Assembly (NCBI GenBank): GCA_943325485.2
Contig: CALPPP020000013.1
Span: 1-15,363 of the forward strand
From: Rickettsia typhi
GTDB taxonomy: Bacteria > Pseudomonadota > Gammaproteobacteria > Burkholderiales > Burkholderiaceae_C
DNA: 15,363 nucleotides
Reading direction: 5' to 3'
The first letter of the stretch is position 1, and every line of letters starts with the position of its first letter. A model generated the notes under the pieces. It searched no databases, was not told the DNA's origin, and saw nothing but the letters and a program-made list of their open reading frames with translations. Below, piece after piece: positions 7,880 through 14,667 of this stretch. The translations under genes were made by a program, and so were the position numbers.

Positions 7880-9694
7880 TTATAAAAAGCCAATGGATAT
7901 CCATGGAAAGATTGCTATCAGCAACAAAGCGACCATAAGAGCACCCAGATAAGGCCATATTTTCCCAATGGCTTCATCTGGCTTAACCTGCCCAATAGCG
8001 CAAGCTGCATAAAAACCGACACCCAAGGGCGGTGCAAATAAACCCAAACCCATGGCAAAAATCACCACCATGGCGTAATGAACCTCATGAATACCCAGGG
8101 CTCGGGCCACAGGAAAAAGTAAAGGACCAAACAACACAATGGCGGGAATTCCTTCGAGCAAACTGCCAAGCAACACAAAAGCAACCAAAGAAGCCACCAT
8201 GAAGCCCAATTGGCCACCAGGCACTTGTTTCATCCAAATAGCCAAATCGGTAGAGAAGCCTGATTGGGTTAGCGCCCATGCCATTGCAGTTGCGCAACCA
8301 ACGATTAACAATATTGCACCAGACAGACATGCACTTTCAACCAACTGAGGGTAAATCTTTCGCCACTGCATAGGACGAAAAAAAAGTAGCGCTACCAAAA
8401 AGGTGTAAAGAATGCCAATAGTAGAAACCTCTGTTGCCGTCGCTACCCCCTCAACCACAGCTGTACGGATTACAAAGGGCAAAGACAATGCAGGTAAGGC
8501 AATCAGAAATGTTCTCAATATTTGTGAGGAAGAAGCTCTAGGCAATTCGGATACAGGTTCGTCGCGAGATTGCCAATAAACCACTACGGCGAGAGCCAGC
8601 AAACCAACCAAAGCAGGCATCAATCCACCGATAAACAATGCCGAAATAGAGACACCCGTAACTGCCCCGATGGTGATCAAGACCAAACTTGGAGGAATCG
8701 TTTCACTCATGGCACCTGAAGCCGAAAGCAAGGCCACTAACTTACCGGGATGCGCGCCTCGCTTCTTCATTTCAGGAAAGAGTGCAGGTGCAACAGCAGC
8801 CATATCGGCCGCCTTGGAACCGGAAATTCCTGATACCAAGTACATGGCTGCCAACAAAACATAATGCAAACCACCCTTTAAATGTCCAAGCAAGGTAGCT
8901 AAAAAATCCACCATGGTTTTGGCTAAACCTGTGACAGAAATTAATGCGCCTAAAAAGACAAAAAGTGGAACAGAAAGCAAAATCAAATGTGACATGCCTT
9001 CGTCGATGCGGCTCACCACAATGGTCAATGGTGTAGACGATGAAAAAACCAAATAAGCAATCGTAGATAAACCAAAGGCAAAAGCGATGGGCAAACCCAA
9101 CGCCACCATCACAGCCACGATAACTACAAAAAACAGAACTAAATTAGCGTTTCCCCAAACCATTAATAAAGGGCTTGTAAGCCAAAGCATGACAGCAATC
9201 AGCACAGATAAAGCAATAGCGATAACCGTGGCACTTCTGGGTTGACTTAAAAGTATTTGGGTGAAGCTGTACCAAGTCATCACCAATAAACCAAAACCGA
9301 CTGCAGCCGTTCTCAGTCCGTCAGAAATTTCCAATGCCGGTGTCAAAATGACCCACTGGTCTTGCATATGCAAAAAAGCTGGGCCCAATAATGACGCTGA
9401 AAAAATAAAACCAAGGACAAGCACCAGCGCATCAGCGATTTGCCGAAGTGAAGGCGAAAAATAATCCACCAATGTGGTCAGTCGCATATGCGAATGTCGC
9501 ATCATGGCAACTACTGCCCCCAACATAGCCAACCACAGAAACAAAATGGAGGCTAACTCGTCTGACCATGTCAAAGGTTGGTGCAGAACATAACGCCAAA
9601 AAACACCCATAGACAGAACGATGATTTCGGCAACAATCAAACTGGCGGCAGAAAACTCTAAAGCCAACTGCAACCACTTATTAAAAGCTTTCAA
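7880..9694 (-). CDS. TRAP transporter fused small and large membrane subunits (DctQM)
   Basis: A 604-residue membrane protein joining a four-helix DctQ part (about 1-165, with FWRYVLHQPLTWSDELASILFLWLAMLGAVVAM) to a full-length DctM part (from about 170, with SGISGSKAADMAAVAPALFPEMKKRG and SGAMSETIPPSLVLITIGAV). With DctP it takes up an organic acid or related solute driven by a sodium gradient. Start choice: an upstream GTG (9757) would overlap DctP by 67 bp and add 21 polar residues. The TTG at 9694 overlaps the DctP stop as TTGA and gives a normal DctQ N-terminus. The TTG is preferred but only moderately secure. It is the last gene of the minus-strand operon and converges on the HD gene. 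Substrate is not readable; the linked SDR and E1 genes suggest a hydroxy- or oxo-acid or ketol. Confidence 0.93.
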   Translation of the reverse strand: MKAFNKWLQLALEFSAASLIVAEIIVLSMGVFWRYVLHQPLTWSDELASILFLWLAMLGAVVAMMRHSHMRLTTLVDYFSPSLRQIADALVLVLGFIFSASLLGPAFLHMQDQWVILTPALEISDGLRTAAVGFGLLVMTWYSFTQILLSQPRSATVIAIALSVLIAVMLWLTSPLLMVWGNANLVLFFVVIVAVMVALGLPIAFAFGLSTIAYLVFSSSTPLTIVVSRIDEGMSHLILLSVPLFVFLGALISVTGLAKTMVDFLATLLGHLKGGLHYVLLAAMYLVSGISGSKAADMAAVAPALFPEMKKRGAHPGKLVALLSASGAMSETIPPSLVLITIGAVTGVSISALFIGGLMPALVGLLALAVVVYWQSRDEPVSELPRASSSQILRTFLIALPALSLPFVIRTAVVEGVATATEVSTIGILYTFLVALLFFRPMQWRKIYPQLVESACLSGAILLIVGCATAMAWALTQSGFSTDLAIWMKQVPGGQLGFMVASLVAFVLLGSLLEGIPAIVLFGPLLFPVARALGIHEVHYAMVVIFAMGLGLFAPPLGVGFYAACAIGQVKPDEAIGKIWPYLGALMVALLLIAIFPWISIGFL

Positions 9695-10716
9695 GTCAAT
9701 CTGCCCGTGTATTTTTCTAACAAGGCCATCGGCTCTTCGCCAAATTTCTTTCGCCACTCTTGATAGAAACCTGCTTTAGAAAGTGCGTCTTTAAAAAGAG
9801 AGCGCTCAGGGTAGTTAAAGACCATCCCTTTGGCTTTCAGTTGAGCTTCTAATCCATTATTGAGCCTACGCATATCGTCTCTTTGTTGAATAACGGCAGT
9901 TTTTAAATGCTTGCTAATCAATGCTTGTAAATCATCGGGTAAGGATTTCCATTTACGTTGATTCGCTAAAATCCACTGCCCATCCCACATATGAGAAGTC
10001 ATAGAGCAATATTTCTGTACTTCATAAAGCTTGGCGATCTCTATGATTGAAAGCGGATTTTCCTGGCCCTCCACAATCTTGGTTTGAAGTGCTGAATAAA
10101 CTTCACTGAAATTGATCGATGCTGGCGATGCGTCAAAGGCCTTGAACATTGAAGTCCACAAAGGACTGACAGGAACGCGGATTTTGAATCCCTTGAGATC
10201 GTCTGGCTTTTGAATTGGGCGGGTTGAACTGGTGATATTGCGAAAACCATTATCCAGACAGAGTTCAAAAGTATGCAAATTTACTTTTGAAATAGCTTGG
10301 CGAACGTGGGCGCCTAAGTCAGCATCCATGGCAGCCCATACATTGGCATAGTCTTTGAACACAAAAGCCAATCCATTGATGCCAGCAACGGGAACCAAGG
10401 ACTGCAAAATAATTCCAGACAAAGGGAAAAAATCAATCGCACCAGAGCGCACTTGAGACAGCATATCGGTGTCTCCGCCCAATTGATTATTGGGAAACAG
10501 TTGAATATCCACCCTGCCATTGCTCTGAGCTTTGATCGCCTGCACAGCCTCCGCAATGCGTACTGTAGATGGATGACTAACAGGGACGTTGTTGGCCCAC
10601 TTCAGCTTGAACTCAGCAGTTTGCGCTTTTGCTGAAGTAAAGATAAATGGCGCCACAGATGCACCCATCACCTTTTTAAGAAGATTTCGTCTGGCTAATT
10701 TGAGTGAATTTTTCAT
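9691..10716 (-). CDS. TRAP transporter solute-binding protein (DctP)
   Basis: A 341-residue periplasmic receptor. The signal peptide contains a twin-arginine-like LARRNLLKKV and ends near SAKA (residue 31), so Tat export is plausible. The mature protein is a DctP fold: FKLKWANNVPVSHPSTVRIAEA, LFPNNQLGGDTDMLSQVRSGAIDFF, the binding-arginine segment GFKIRVPVSPLWTSMFKAFDASP and SEVYSALQTKIVEGQENPLSII. It binds the solute and delivers it to DctQM. The ATG is only 3 bp after the SDR stop, without a good ribosome site, so translation is probably coupled. Its stop overlaps the proposed TTG start of dctQM. Homologues carry C4-dicarboxylates, oxo-acids, lactate, sugar acids and others. Confidence 0.94.
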   Translation of the reverse strand: MKNSLKLARRNLLKKVMGASVAPFIFTSAKAQTAEFKLKWANNVPVSHPSTVRIAEAVQAIKAQSNGRVDIQLFPNNQLGGDTDMLSQVRSGAIDFFPLSGIILQSLVPVAGINGLAFVFKDYANVWAAMDADLGAHVRQAISKVNLHTFELCLDNGFRNITSSTRPIQKPDDLKGFKIRVPVSPLWTSMFKAFDASPASINFSEVYSALQTKIVEGQENPLSIIEIAKLYEVQKYCSMTSHMWDGQWILANQRKWKSLPDDLQALISKHLKTAVIQQRDDMRRLNNGLEAQLKAKGMVFNYPERSLFKDALSKAGFYQEWRKKFGEEPMALLEKYTGRLT

Positions 10717-10719
10717 TTT

Positions 10720-11463
10720 TCAATACATCATTAATCCGCCATCACTGACCAAGGTTGAACCAGTGATATTGGAGGCTTGTGAAGAAAGCAAAAAAGCAAT
10801 GCTACAGGCTAATTCGTCTGGCGATGCGGCTCGTTTTTGTAAAGACAAATTTTCTACGACAGATCGCTTGCTTTCATCAAGCCACATCGATTCAATCATC
10901 GGTGTATGCGTTGGCCCTGGAACCAAACAATTGACACTGATACCTTTATCTGCCAAAGCTCTGGCTGCACTTTTTGTCAAGGCAAGCACTGCTCCTTTGC
11001 TGGCAGCATAAGCAGCAGTTCCAAAAAGCTCACCACCTCTCAAACCTGCCACACTGCCAACCGTACAAATACGCGATCCTGACGACATGTATTTGGCTGA
11101 CTCTCTGATGCATAAAAAAGTGCCGATCAGATTGGTGTTGTAGGTCAGTTGAAAATCTTTCACTGATAAGTCGCCAAATGGGGTTGAGCTGACAATACCA
11201 GCACAGGTAGCCAAAGCATCAATAGACCCCAAGATTTCAAATGCATGGGCAAAGACATCCATCACTTGCTGCTCGACTGTGATATCCAGCTTCATACAGA
11301 TCACTTGTGAAGACAAGCATTTTGTTTCTTCAGTGATTTTTTGCAAGCCATCAGCATCTCTGTCCATACCGATGACAACATAACCATCATTAGCCAATCT
11401 CAGCAAGGTAGCTCGACCGATTCCACTGGCAGCGCCCGTCACAATGGCCGTTTTATTTGCCAC
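10720..11463 (-). CDS. Short-chain dehydrogenase/reductase (SDR), NAD-type
   Basis: A 247-residue classical SDR. It has the nucleotide motif TGAASGIG (9-16), an Asp at the end of strand 2 (GMDRD, D34) that favours NAD(H) over NADP(H), and the tetrad N111 (YNTNLIG), S137 (TVGSVAG), Y152 and K156 (YAASK). The usual NNAG is TCAG here. The C-terminus has the family end SNITGSTLVSDGGLMMY. It should oxidise an alcohol to a ketone or the reverse; acetoin/butanediol or hydroxy-acid dehydrogenase are candidates from context. A TTG start at 11499 adds 12 non-SDR residues. The GTG at 11463 starts MANKTAIVTG, has AGGG 8 nt upstream and overlaps the E1 beta stop by 11 bp, so it is preferred. Confidence 0.93.
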   Translation of the reverse strand: MANKTAIVTGAASGIGRATLLRLANDGYVVIGMDRDADGLQKITEETKCLSSQVICMKLDITVEQQVMDVFAHAFEILGSIDALATCAGIVSSTPFGDLSVKDFQLTYNTNLIGTFLCIRESAKYMSSGSRICTVGSVAGLRGGELFGTAAYAASKGAVLALTKSAARALADKGISVNCLVPGPTHTPMIESMWLDESKRSVVENLSLQKRAASPDELACSIAFLLSSQASNITGSTLVSDGGLMMY

Positions 11464-12433
11464 GTTTTTGCCCTGTGAGTTGCAAAATAACTTTTTCAAT
11501 AGCTTCCACAGTGATACGCGTTTGATCTTCTAGCGTTGGGGAATAACCCACCGGAATTCGTGGTGCACCTAAACGATGTATTTGACAGCCAGTTACCTGT
11601 GCAGTACTTGCAGCAATCTCTGCGCCAAACCCGCTGACTTGCACCGCATCGTGAACAACCAGCAGTTTTCCTGTACGAGATGCCGAGGCATAAACCATGT
11701 CTTTGTCCCATGGCCAAAGTGAGCGCAGATCAATTAGCTCTACCTCCACTCCTTGCTTAGCGACATTCAGACAAGCTTTCAAACAGCGGTGGACTGCCGA
11801 TGACCAAGTAACTATTGTGAGATGACCACCCTGACGCAAACAATTGGCTTTACCAATAGCTACTGTTTTTTGGGTATCAACCTCTTCTTGCATGGACCAA
11901 AGCTCTTTATGCTCAAGATAAAGAACTGGATCTTGTAATTTCAATGCTGATTGAAATAAGGCGAAGTTATCCTGGGCAGTTGCAGGCGCAACCACAGTTA
12001 AACCAGGAATATGCGTAAACCATGACTCCAAAGATTGAGAGTGCTGAGCGGCTGATCCAGACCATAAGCCAATAGGCATTCGAAACATCACTGGGACTCT
12101 TCCTTGGCCACCAAACATATACCGGTTTTTTGCTGCTTGGTTGACAATCTCATCAATGGCACATAAAGCAAAGTCGATCACGCGCATTTCCACAACAGGT
12201 CTCAACCCTGCCAAGGCCATGCCTACAGCCGCACCAGCAATACCAGCCTCTGAAATTGGTGTGTCTATAACGCGCTCTGGGCCAAATTTGTCACGCAATC
12301 CTTGGTATTGACCAAATACACCGCCTCTGCCCAAGTCTTCTCCCATGGCAATGATGGATTCATCCTGCTCCATGGATAGACTCAAGCTTTCAGCAGCAGC
12401 CTGTGCATACGTGAAATGCGTATTTAGTACCAC
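11453..12433 (-). CDS. 2-oxoacid/acetoin dehydrogenase E1 component, beta subunit
   Basis: A 326-residue thiamine-diphosphate enzyme subunit of normal length. Hallmarks are GEDLGRGGVFGQYQGL, VIDTPISEAGIAGAAVGMALAGLRPVVEM (with the conserved Glu of PISE), KNRYMFGGQGRVPVMFRMP, AQHSQSLESWFTHIPGL (conserved His) and a C-terminal transketolase-like domain (LIDLRSLWPWD). Together with E1 alpha it forms the alpha2beta2 decarboxylase of an acetoin-, pyruvate- or branched-chain-type complex. A TTG start (12448) is possible. The GTG at 12433 has GGGGA six bases upstream and overlaps the E1 alpha stop by 10 bp, so it is preferred. The aco (acetoin) subgroup is a plausible assignment; the substrate is not proven. 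Confidence 0.93.
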   Translation of the reverse strand: MVLNTHFTYAQAAAESLSLSMEQDESIIAMGEDLGRGGVFGQYQGLRDKFGPERVIDTPISEAGIAGAAVGMALAGLRPVVEMRVIDFALCAIDEIVNQAAKNRYMFGGQGRVPVMFRMPIGLWSGSAAQHSQSLESWFTHIPGLTVVAPATAQDNFALFQSALKLQDPVLYLEHKELWSMQEEVDTQKTVAIGKANCLRQGGHLTIVTWSSAVHRCLKACLNVAKQGVEVELIDLRSLWPWDKDMVYASASRTGKLLVVHDAVQVSGFGAEIAASTAQVTGCQIHRLGAPRIPVGYSPTLEDQTRITVEAIEKVILQLTGQKRGK

Positions 12434-13422
12434 GCACCTTCCCCGCAATCTGCCACATCAGCAAAAGCAGCAAGTGGTTCAGGTAAAGCCGCATCCATTG
12501 CAAATTGCGTTGCATCTTGCAGCAGCTTCTTTACCTGTATTTCAATTTCATCAAGTTCTGCTGATGAATGACCTTGCTGAAGCAACAAAGATCTTGCTAG
12601 GAGCAACGGATCTTTTTCCCATGCATTTTTCAATTCATCTTGATTCCGGTATAAAGCTTTATCTACAGATACATGCCCCTTAAGCCTATAGGTCTTAGCA
12701 TGGAGTAAATGGGGCTGACTGGAATCTCTGACCTTGGCAATCAATTCCTTGGCATTGACACTTACGTCTTGTACATCGTTACCATTTACTTGGGTTGAAG
12801 CAATACCAAGACTCTGAGCTCGACTGGCCACACCAAGACCTGCGGTCATAGTCGCTGAGTGGGTAGTTGCAGAAATTTGATTGTCCTCGCATACAAAAAG
12901 AACAGGCAATTGAAAAATCTTGGCCCAATTCAAACCCTCTAAAAATGGCCCCCGATTGATAGCACCATCACCAAAAAAACAAACCACAATTTGCTTTTTT
13001 TTCTGGAGCTTGATTGCGTGTGCCGCCCCTGCGGCTATCGTGATGCCAGCGGCAACTACGCCGTTAGCACCTAGCATTCCCACACCAAAATCAGCAATAT
13101 GCATGGAGCCACCCTTCCCTCCATTTGTTCCATATGCTTTACCGTACAACTCGCACATCATTTTTTTCAGATCTGCACCCTTGGCCAAAGTATGCCCATG
13201 CCCACGATGTGTGGAAGTCAACAAATCGGCTTTCTCCAAATGTGCGCACACACCAGCGGCAACAGCCTCTTGCCCTGTTGACAAATGCAAAGGGCCACGA
13301 ACATAAGCCCCAGCAGTCGCAGATTGCCCAAACGCCTGAACACCGCCTTGACTTGAGAGCTCTGCTGCATTCTCAAATGCTCTGATGCGCAACATCATTT
13401 CATAAAGGCTTAACAAATTCAC
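12424..13422 (-). CDS. 2-oxoacid/acetoin dehydrogenase E1 component, alpha subunit
   Basis: A 332-residue thiamine-diphosphate-binding subunit. It shows LSTGQEAVAAGVCAHL, TSTHRGHGHTLAKG (close to acetoin-dehydrogenase AcoA proteins), GGKGGSMHIAD, GANGVVAAGI and the ThDP/Mg motif beginning GDGAINRG and ending CEDN. The more usual 'NEG' after GDG is NRG here. The loop that in pyruvate dehydrogenase reads YHGH reads LKGH. The start is GTG with AGGG 7 nt upstream. That ribosome site directly follows the T tract of the upstream hairpin. The stop overlaps E1 beta. It opens the run of five tightly packed cistrons. No E2 (lipoyl) or E3 gene accompanies it, as one would expect for a complete dehydrogenase complex. 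Confidence 0.93.
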   Translation of the reverse strand: MNLLSLYEMMLRIRAFENAAELSSQGGVQAFGQSATAGAYVRGPLHLSTGQEAVAAGVCAHLEKADLLTSTHRGHGHTLAKGADLKKMMCELYGKAYGTNGGKGGSMHIADFGVGMLGANGVVAAGITIAAGAAHAIKLQKKKQIVVCFFGDGAINRGPFLEGLNWAKIFQLPVLFVCEDNQISATTHSATMTAGLGVASRAQSLGIASTQVNGNDVQDVSVNAKELIAKVRDSSQPHLLHAKTYRLKGHVSVDKALYRNQDELKNAWEKDPLLLARSLLLQQGHSSAELDEIEIQVKKLLQDATQFAMDAALPEPLAAFADVADCGEGAWY

Positions 13423-13433
13423 AAAAATTCCCT

Positions 13434-13473
13434 AAAAAAAACTGCGCAAGCTACATAAGCAGTTTGCGCAGTT
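13434..13473 (-). terminator. Intrinsic terminator-like hairpin between hydrolase and E1 alpha
   Basis: Read on the minus strand, AACTGCGCAA (13473-13464) pairs perfectly with TTGCGCAGTT (13449-13440). The 14-nt loop allows a further GCT/AGC pairing, and an uninterrupted run of eight T (13441-13434) follows. It begins 25 bp after the hydrolase stop. Only 11 bp separate the T tract from the E1 alpha GTG, so no separate promoter fits downstream. It may attenuate the operon or act as an mRNA-processing stem. Confidence 0.85.
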
Positions 13474-13486
13474 GTTCATGTGAACA
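13473..13486. promoter_or_regulatory. Palindrome TGTTCATGTGAACA
   Basis: Perfect 6-bp arms (TGTTCA/TGAACA) around TG, placed 12 bp past the hydrolase stop and abutting the hairpin. Its GTTCA/TGAAC halves recur at 14514-14528 with a 5-bp spacer. It could be an operator for the E1 alpha cistrons, though no clear promoter hexamers accompany it. Confidence 0.4.
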
Positions 13487-13497
13487 GCAGTTTGAGC

Positions 13498-14424
13498 TTA
13501 CTTGGCTGCAAATTCCTTGACTAATTTATTAAACTTGGTTGGGTTTTCATGGAACATCATATGGTTACCGCCTTCGTTTTCCTCGAAGATTTCAACTCTT
13601 GATCCTTTGATCACGCTACCTTCCCACTGCACTGACTTCCAACTAACCAAGCTGGTTTTAGCTCCAATGAGCAAAGTTGGAACATTGATACGGGGAATGA
13701 TGTCGCGCCAGTCGTTAGTTGCATGGTCATACAGCAATTCAGCTGCATGCTTGCGTGGAAATTTCAGGTTTTGATCTATGGCCCACTTGACTTCATCACG
13801 AGAAAAATCTTTGGTGAACATGCCAGTAATAAATCCCTCAGTCACCTTGACGCCATCGGGGCCAGCCAAAGCGTTCATCGTGTCATACAGAGACTTGCCG
13901 TCAAAGATAGAACCCGCGTCTTGCTTTTCCTGATCTGACCAAGCAGGATTCATGGTGATCATAGGCATTTGGTCAATCAACAATAATTTGGAAACACGAT
14001 CACCGCCATACAGTTCCCAATATCCCCAGATGACAGAGCATCCCATTGAATGTCCACCAAGCACCACATTTTTCAAGTTCTTGCCAACCAAAAACTCATG
14101 TACATCTGCAGACAAGCGATGAATGCGATACCCATGTTTTGGTTTGTCAGAGTCGCCATGACCGCGCATATCCAATGCATAAACATGGAATTTGTCACTC
14201 AAACCCGTTAACTGATGTTTAAATTGATTTGCCGTTTGCGACCAACCTGGAATCAACACCATGGGAGGCCCACTGCCAGCCTCTAAGTAGTTGATCTTCA
14301 CACCATCACTGGTAGTGAACGATCCCGATTTGAAATTTTGAGCGGCAACTGGATTCAGTGCGGACAAACAGAGGACCAATGCCCCCCACAGCCACCGAGT
14401 GCCTAACGTGGATAACCATTTCAT
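13498..14424 (-). CDS. Secreted alpha/beta-fold hydrolase
   Basis: A 308-residue exported hydrolase. The signal peptide (hydrophobic 11-24) is probably cut after PVAA (residue 28). The fold markers are VLIPGW (oxyanion turn), ALDMRGHGDSDKP, the nucleophile elbow GGHSMG (S126) and a C-terminal GGNHMMFHENPTKFNKLVKEF in which H288 has the correct spacing to the following Pro. No Asp lies at the usual acid position after strand 7 (LLIGAKTSLVSW). D151 after strand 6 (LLLIDQMP) may serve instead, as in haloalkane-dehalogenase-like enzymes. It likely cleaves an ester, lactone or related bond in the periplasm. GGAG lies 6 nt before the ATG. It is the first gene downstream of the promoter that faces the IclR regulator, followed by a hairpin and then the E1-SDR-TRAP genes. 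Substrate unknown. Confidence 0.88.
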   Translation of the reverse strand: MKWLSTLGTRWLWGALVLCLSALNPVAAQNFKSGSFTTSDGVKINYLEAGSGPPMVLIPGWSQTANQFKHQLTGLSDKFHVYALDMRGHGDSDKPKHGYRIHRLSADVHEFLVGKNLKNVVLGGHSMGCSVIWGYWELYGGDRVSKLLLIDQMPMITMNPAWSDQEKQDAGSIFDGKSLYDTMNALAGPDGVKVTEGFITGMFTKDFSRDEVKWAIDQNLKFPRKHAAELLYDHATNDWRDIIPRINVPTLLIGAKTSLVSWKSVQWEGSVIKGSRVEIFEENEGGNHMMFHENPTKFNKLVKEFAAK

Positions 14425-14447
14425 GAAAGTCTCCTTGAGTTTGTTGA

Positions 14448-14476
14448 CTTAGAAATTCGACCATAAGCATGGTCAA
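14448..14476 (-). promoter_or_regulatory. Predicted promoter of the hydrolase gene
   Basis: On the minus strand, TTGACC (14476-14471) and TCTAAG (14453-14448) are separated by exactly 17 bp and match the sigma-70 hexamers at 5/6 and 4/6. The start site would lie near 14441, giving a 17-nt leader with the ribosome site. The -35 box and spacer contain the palindrome 14459-14474. Confidence 0.5.
14459..14474. promoter_or_regulatory. Palindromic operator candidate GACCAT-N4-ATGGTC
   Basis: Perfect 6-bp arms with a 4-bp spacer overlap the -35 box and spacer of the predicted hydrolase promoter. This is the position expected for a repressor site. IclR-family proteins bind palindromes of about 12-15 bp, so the divergent IclR protein is the natural candidate. 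Confidence 0.5.
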
Positions 14477-14513
14477 TACTCATAATGAAAAACCCTGAAA
14501 ACTCGATAAATTA

Positions 14514-14528
14514 GTTCACTATATGAAC
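14514..14528. promoter_or_regulatory. Palindromic operator candidate GTTCA-N5-TGAAC
   Basis: Perfect 5-bp arms around CTATA in the gap between the divergent hydrolase and IclR genes, 38 bp upstream of the hydrolase -35. GTTC/GAAC-type 15-bp palindromes are known for PcaR/PcaU-like IclR proteins. An activator site is therefore plausible; the assignment to this regulator is inference. Confidence 0.45.
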
Positions 14529-14607
14529 CTTTATACTTTTCTATGATTTACCATTTATTTTGAATTTTTCTTTTAAATTCAAAGATTAATTAAGAGAATA
14601 TTTTGTT

Positions 14608-14646
14608 TTTTGGAAATTTTGTTAGCATCCAAAATATTCATATATT
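14608..14646 (+). promoter_or_regulatory. Predicted iclR promoter with overlapping inverted repeat
   Basis: TTGTTA (14619-14624), a 16-bp spacer and TATATT (14641-14646) form a fair sigma-70 promoter with a leader of about 15 nt to the ATG. TTTTGGA (14608-14614) and TCCAAAA (14628-14634) flank the -35 as a 7-bp inverted repeat with a 13-bp gap. This could serve autoregulation. The region is very A+T-rich, so chance matches are likely. Confidence 0.35.
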
Positions 14647-14667
14647 GATTTTAAGATCCGGAAAATC

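Noticed and set aside
12920..13306. Plus-strand open frame of 128 codons opposite E1 alpha
   Set aside because: Antisense to the conserved ThDP-enzyme coding sequence, with no motif or ribosome site.
13498..14424. The alpha/beta hydrolase as the missing E2 (some AcoC proteins carry such a domain)
   Set aside because: It has a signal peptide and no lipoyl domain, so it cannot serve as a cytoplasmic lipoyl acyltransferase.
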